Below, in pieces: positions 17,817 to 18,181 of a DNA stretch of 18,181 nucleotides. The DNA comes from an uncultured Vogesella sp. (lineage in GTDB: Bacteria > Pseudomonadota > Gammaproteobacteria > Burkholderiales > Chromobacteriaceae). The notes beneath the pieces are model-generated. The model did not search any database and was not told the DNA's origin. It saw only the letters and a program-made list of their open reading frames with translations. Position 1 is the stretch's first letter. The number at the start of each line of letters is the position of its first letter. The translations under genes were made by a program, and so were the position numbers. The stretch is taken from assembly GCA_946479405.1 (NCBI GenBank), contig CAMLGD010000047.1, forward strand, positions 1-18,181, read 5' to 3'.

Positions 17817-18181
17817 GCCTGCTTCTCCTGCGGCGCGCCTGCGGCCAACCTTTCCGCCAGCACGCCGCCAGCCACGCCGGCCACCGCCGCCAGCATCAGT
17901 CCCAGCTTGTATGGCAGCCCGCGCGCTGCCAGCGCCACGCTGCCGGCCAGTAGTGCGGCGATCAATACCGGGCGCTTTTTCAATTGCGGCGCCACGATGG
18001 CGGCGAAGGTGGCCACCATGGCGAAATCCAGCCCCAGCTCGGCCAGGCCGGGCACACTTTGCCCCAGCAGCACACCGGCGGTGGTCCACAGCAACCAGTT
18101 CAGATACATGGCCAGCGACGAGCCCAGCCAGTACCAGGCACCGGCCATGTCGTCACCATGCTCGCGCAGGCGGTGCTCCAC
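17813..18181 (-). CDS. azlC: Branched-chain amino acid permease AzlC, C-terminal part (cut by window edge)
   Basis: This is the C-terminal portion of the large membrane subunit of an AzlC-AzlD exporter. About 122 codons are in view; the frame is open to the window end and the start lies outside. Visible features are WYWLGSSLAMYLNWLLWTTAG, then LGLDFAMVATFAAIVAPQL, a pattern typical of AzlC proteins, and further hydrophobic segments (LIAALLAGSVALAARG; LGLMLAAVAGVAGGVLAE). The end is hydrophilic (AAGAPQEKQA). It is directly coupled to azlD by a 4-bp overlap. An exact inverted copy of the AAGGTTGGCCGC repeat (17841-17852) lies within its last codons, encoding ERLAA. Specificity for branched-chain amino acids is by family, not shown here. 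Confidence 0.85.
   Translation of the reverse strand: MEHRLREHGDDMAGAWYWLGSSLAMYLNWLLWTTAGVLLGQSVPGLAELGLDFAMVATFAAIVAPQLKKRPVLIAALLAGSVALAARGLPYKLGLMLAAVAGVAGGVLAERLAAGAPQEKQA
17841..17852 (-). repeat. Copy of AAGGTTGGCCGC inside the azlC 3' end
   Basis: GCGGCCAACCTT on the plus strand is the exact reverse complement of the 12-mer found after gatC, gatA and rodA. It is embedded in coding sequence 25 bp before the azlC stop codon, so here it has no matching partner arm. Confidence 0.75.

Noticed and set aside
17817..18089. Upstream extension of the azlD frame by 91 codons
   Set aside because: It overlaps azlC and is an Arg/Gly-rich shadow. ATG 17816 has a strong AGGAG and ATGA coupling.

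Overview
This is an 18.2 kb, GC-rich chromosomal segment from a betaproteobacterium. The gene orders gatC divergent from mreBCD-mrdA-rodA, and mraZ-rsmH-ftsL-ftsI-murE-murF-mraY-murD, together with the protein sequences (for example RsmH and MurF, which look Neisseria-like from memory), point to the order Neisseriales, perhaps Chromobacteriaceae. The genus cannot be fixed from the sequence alone. Both ends are cut inside genes: murD on the left and azlC on the right.

Layout. (1) Positions 1-7626, minus strand: the first eight genes of the dcw (division and cell wall) cluster, read from mraZ towards murD. They are packed with 4-bp start/stop overlaps, short overlaps or gaps of 10 bp or less. 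A sigma70-like promoter at 7699-7727 overlaps and precedes an array of MraZ boxes at an exact 10-bp period. (2) Positions 7868-11234, minus strand: gatC-gatA-gatB, the tRNA-dependent amidotransferase, closed by a clear intrinsic terminator just after gatB. (3) Positions 11235-11452: a divergent intergenic region. (4) Positions 11453-17001, plus strand: mreB-mreC-mreD-mrdA-rodA, the rod-shape elongasome. (5) Positions 17114-17494, plus strand: a small Cys-rich DGC-type putative zinc-binding protein. It converges on an azlC-azlD branched-chain amino acid exporter pair on the minus strand.

Functionally the window joins the two peptidoglycan machines. The dcw operon makes lipid I precursors (MurE, MurF, MraY, MurD) and septal synthesis proteins (FtsL, FtsI). 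The mre operon makes the lateral-wall machine (MreB scaffold, MreC/MreD, PBP2 transpeptidase, RodA glycosyltransferase). GatCAB between them corrects misacylated Glu-tRNA(Gln) and/or Asp-tRNA(Asn).

I found no previously undescribed multi-gene system; the genes are core housekeeping genes with intact catalytic motifs. The most interesting unexplained signal is a short repeat, AAGGTTGGCCGC. It occurs five times, always at or next to the 3' end of a gene and twice as an inverted pair. Its 8-base core TTGGCCGC occurs about twenty times in the window. This resembles the DNA-uptake-sequence/terminator arrangement of Neisseriaceae but with a different word. Other points of note are the MraZ-box array, a hairpin that could bridge the Shine-Dalgarno and start codon of mreC, and a patch of atypical codon use in rsmH.
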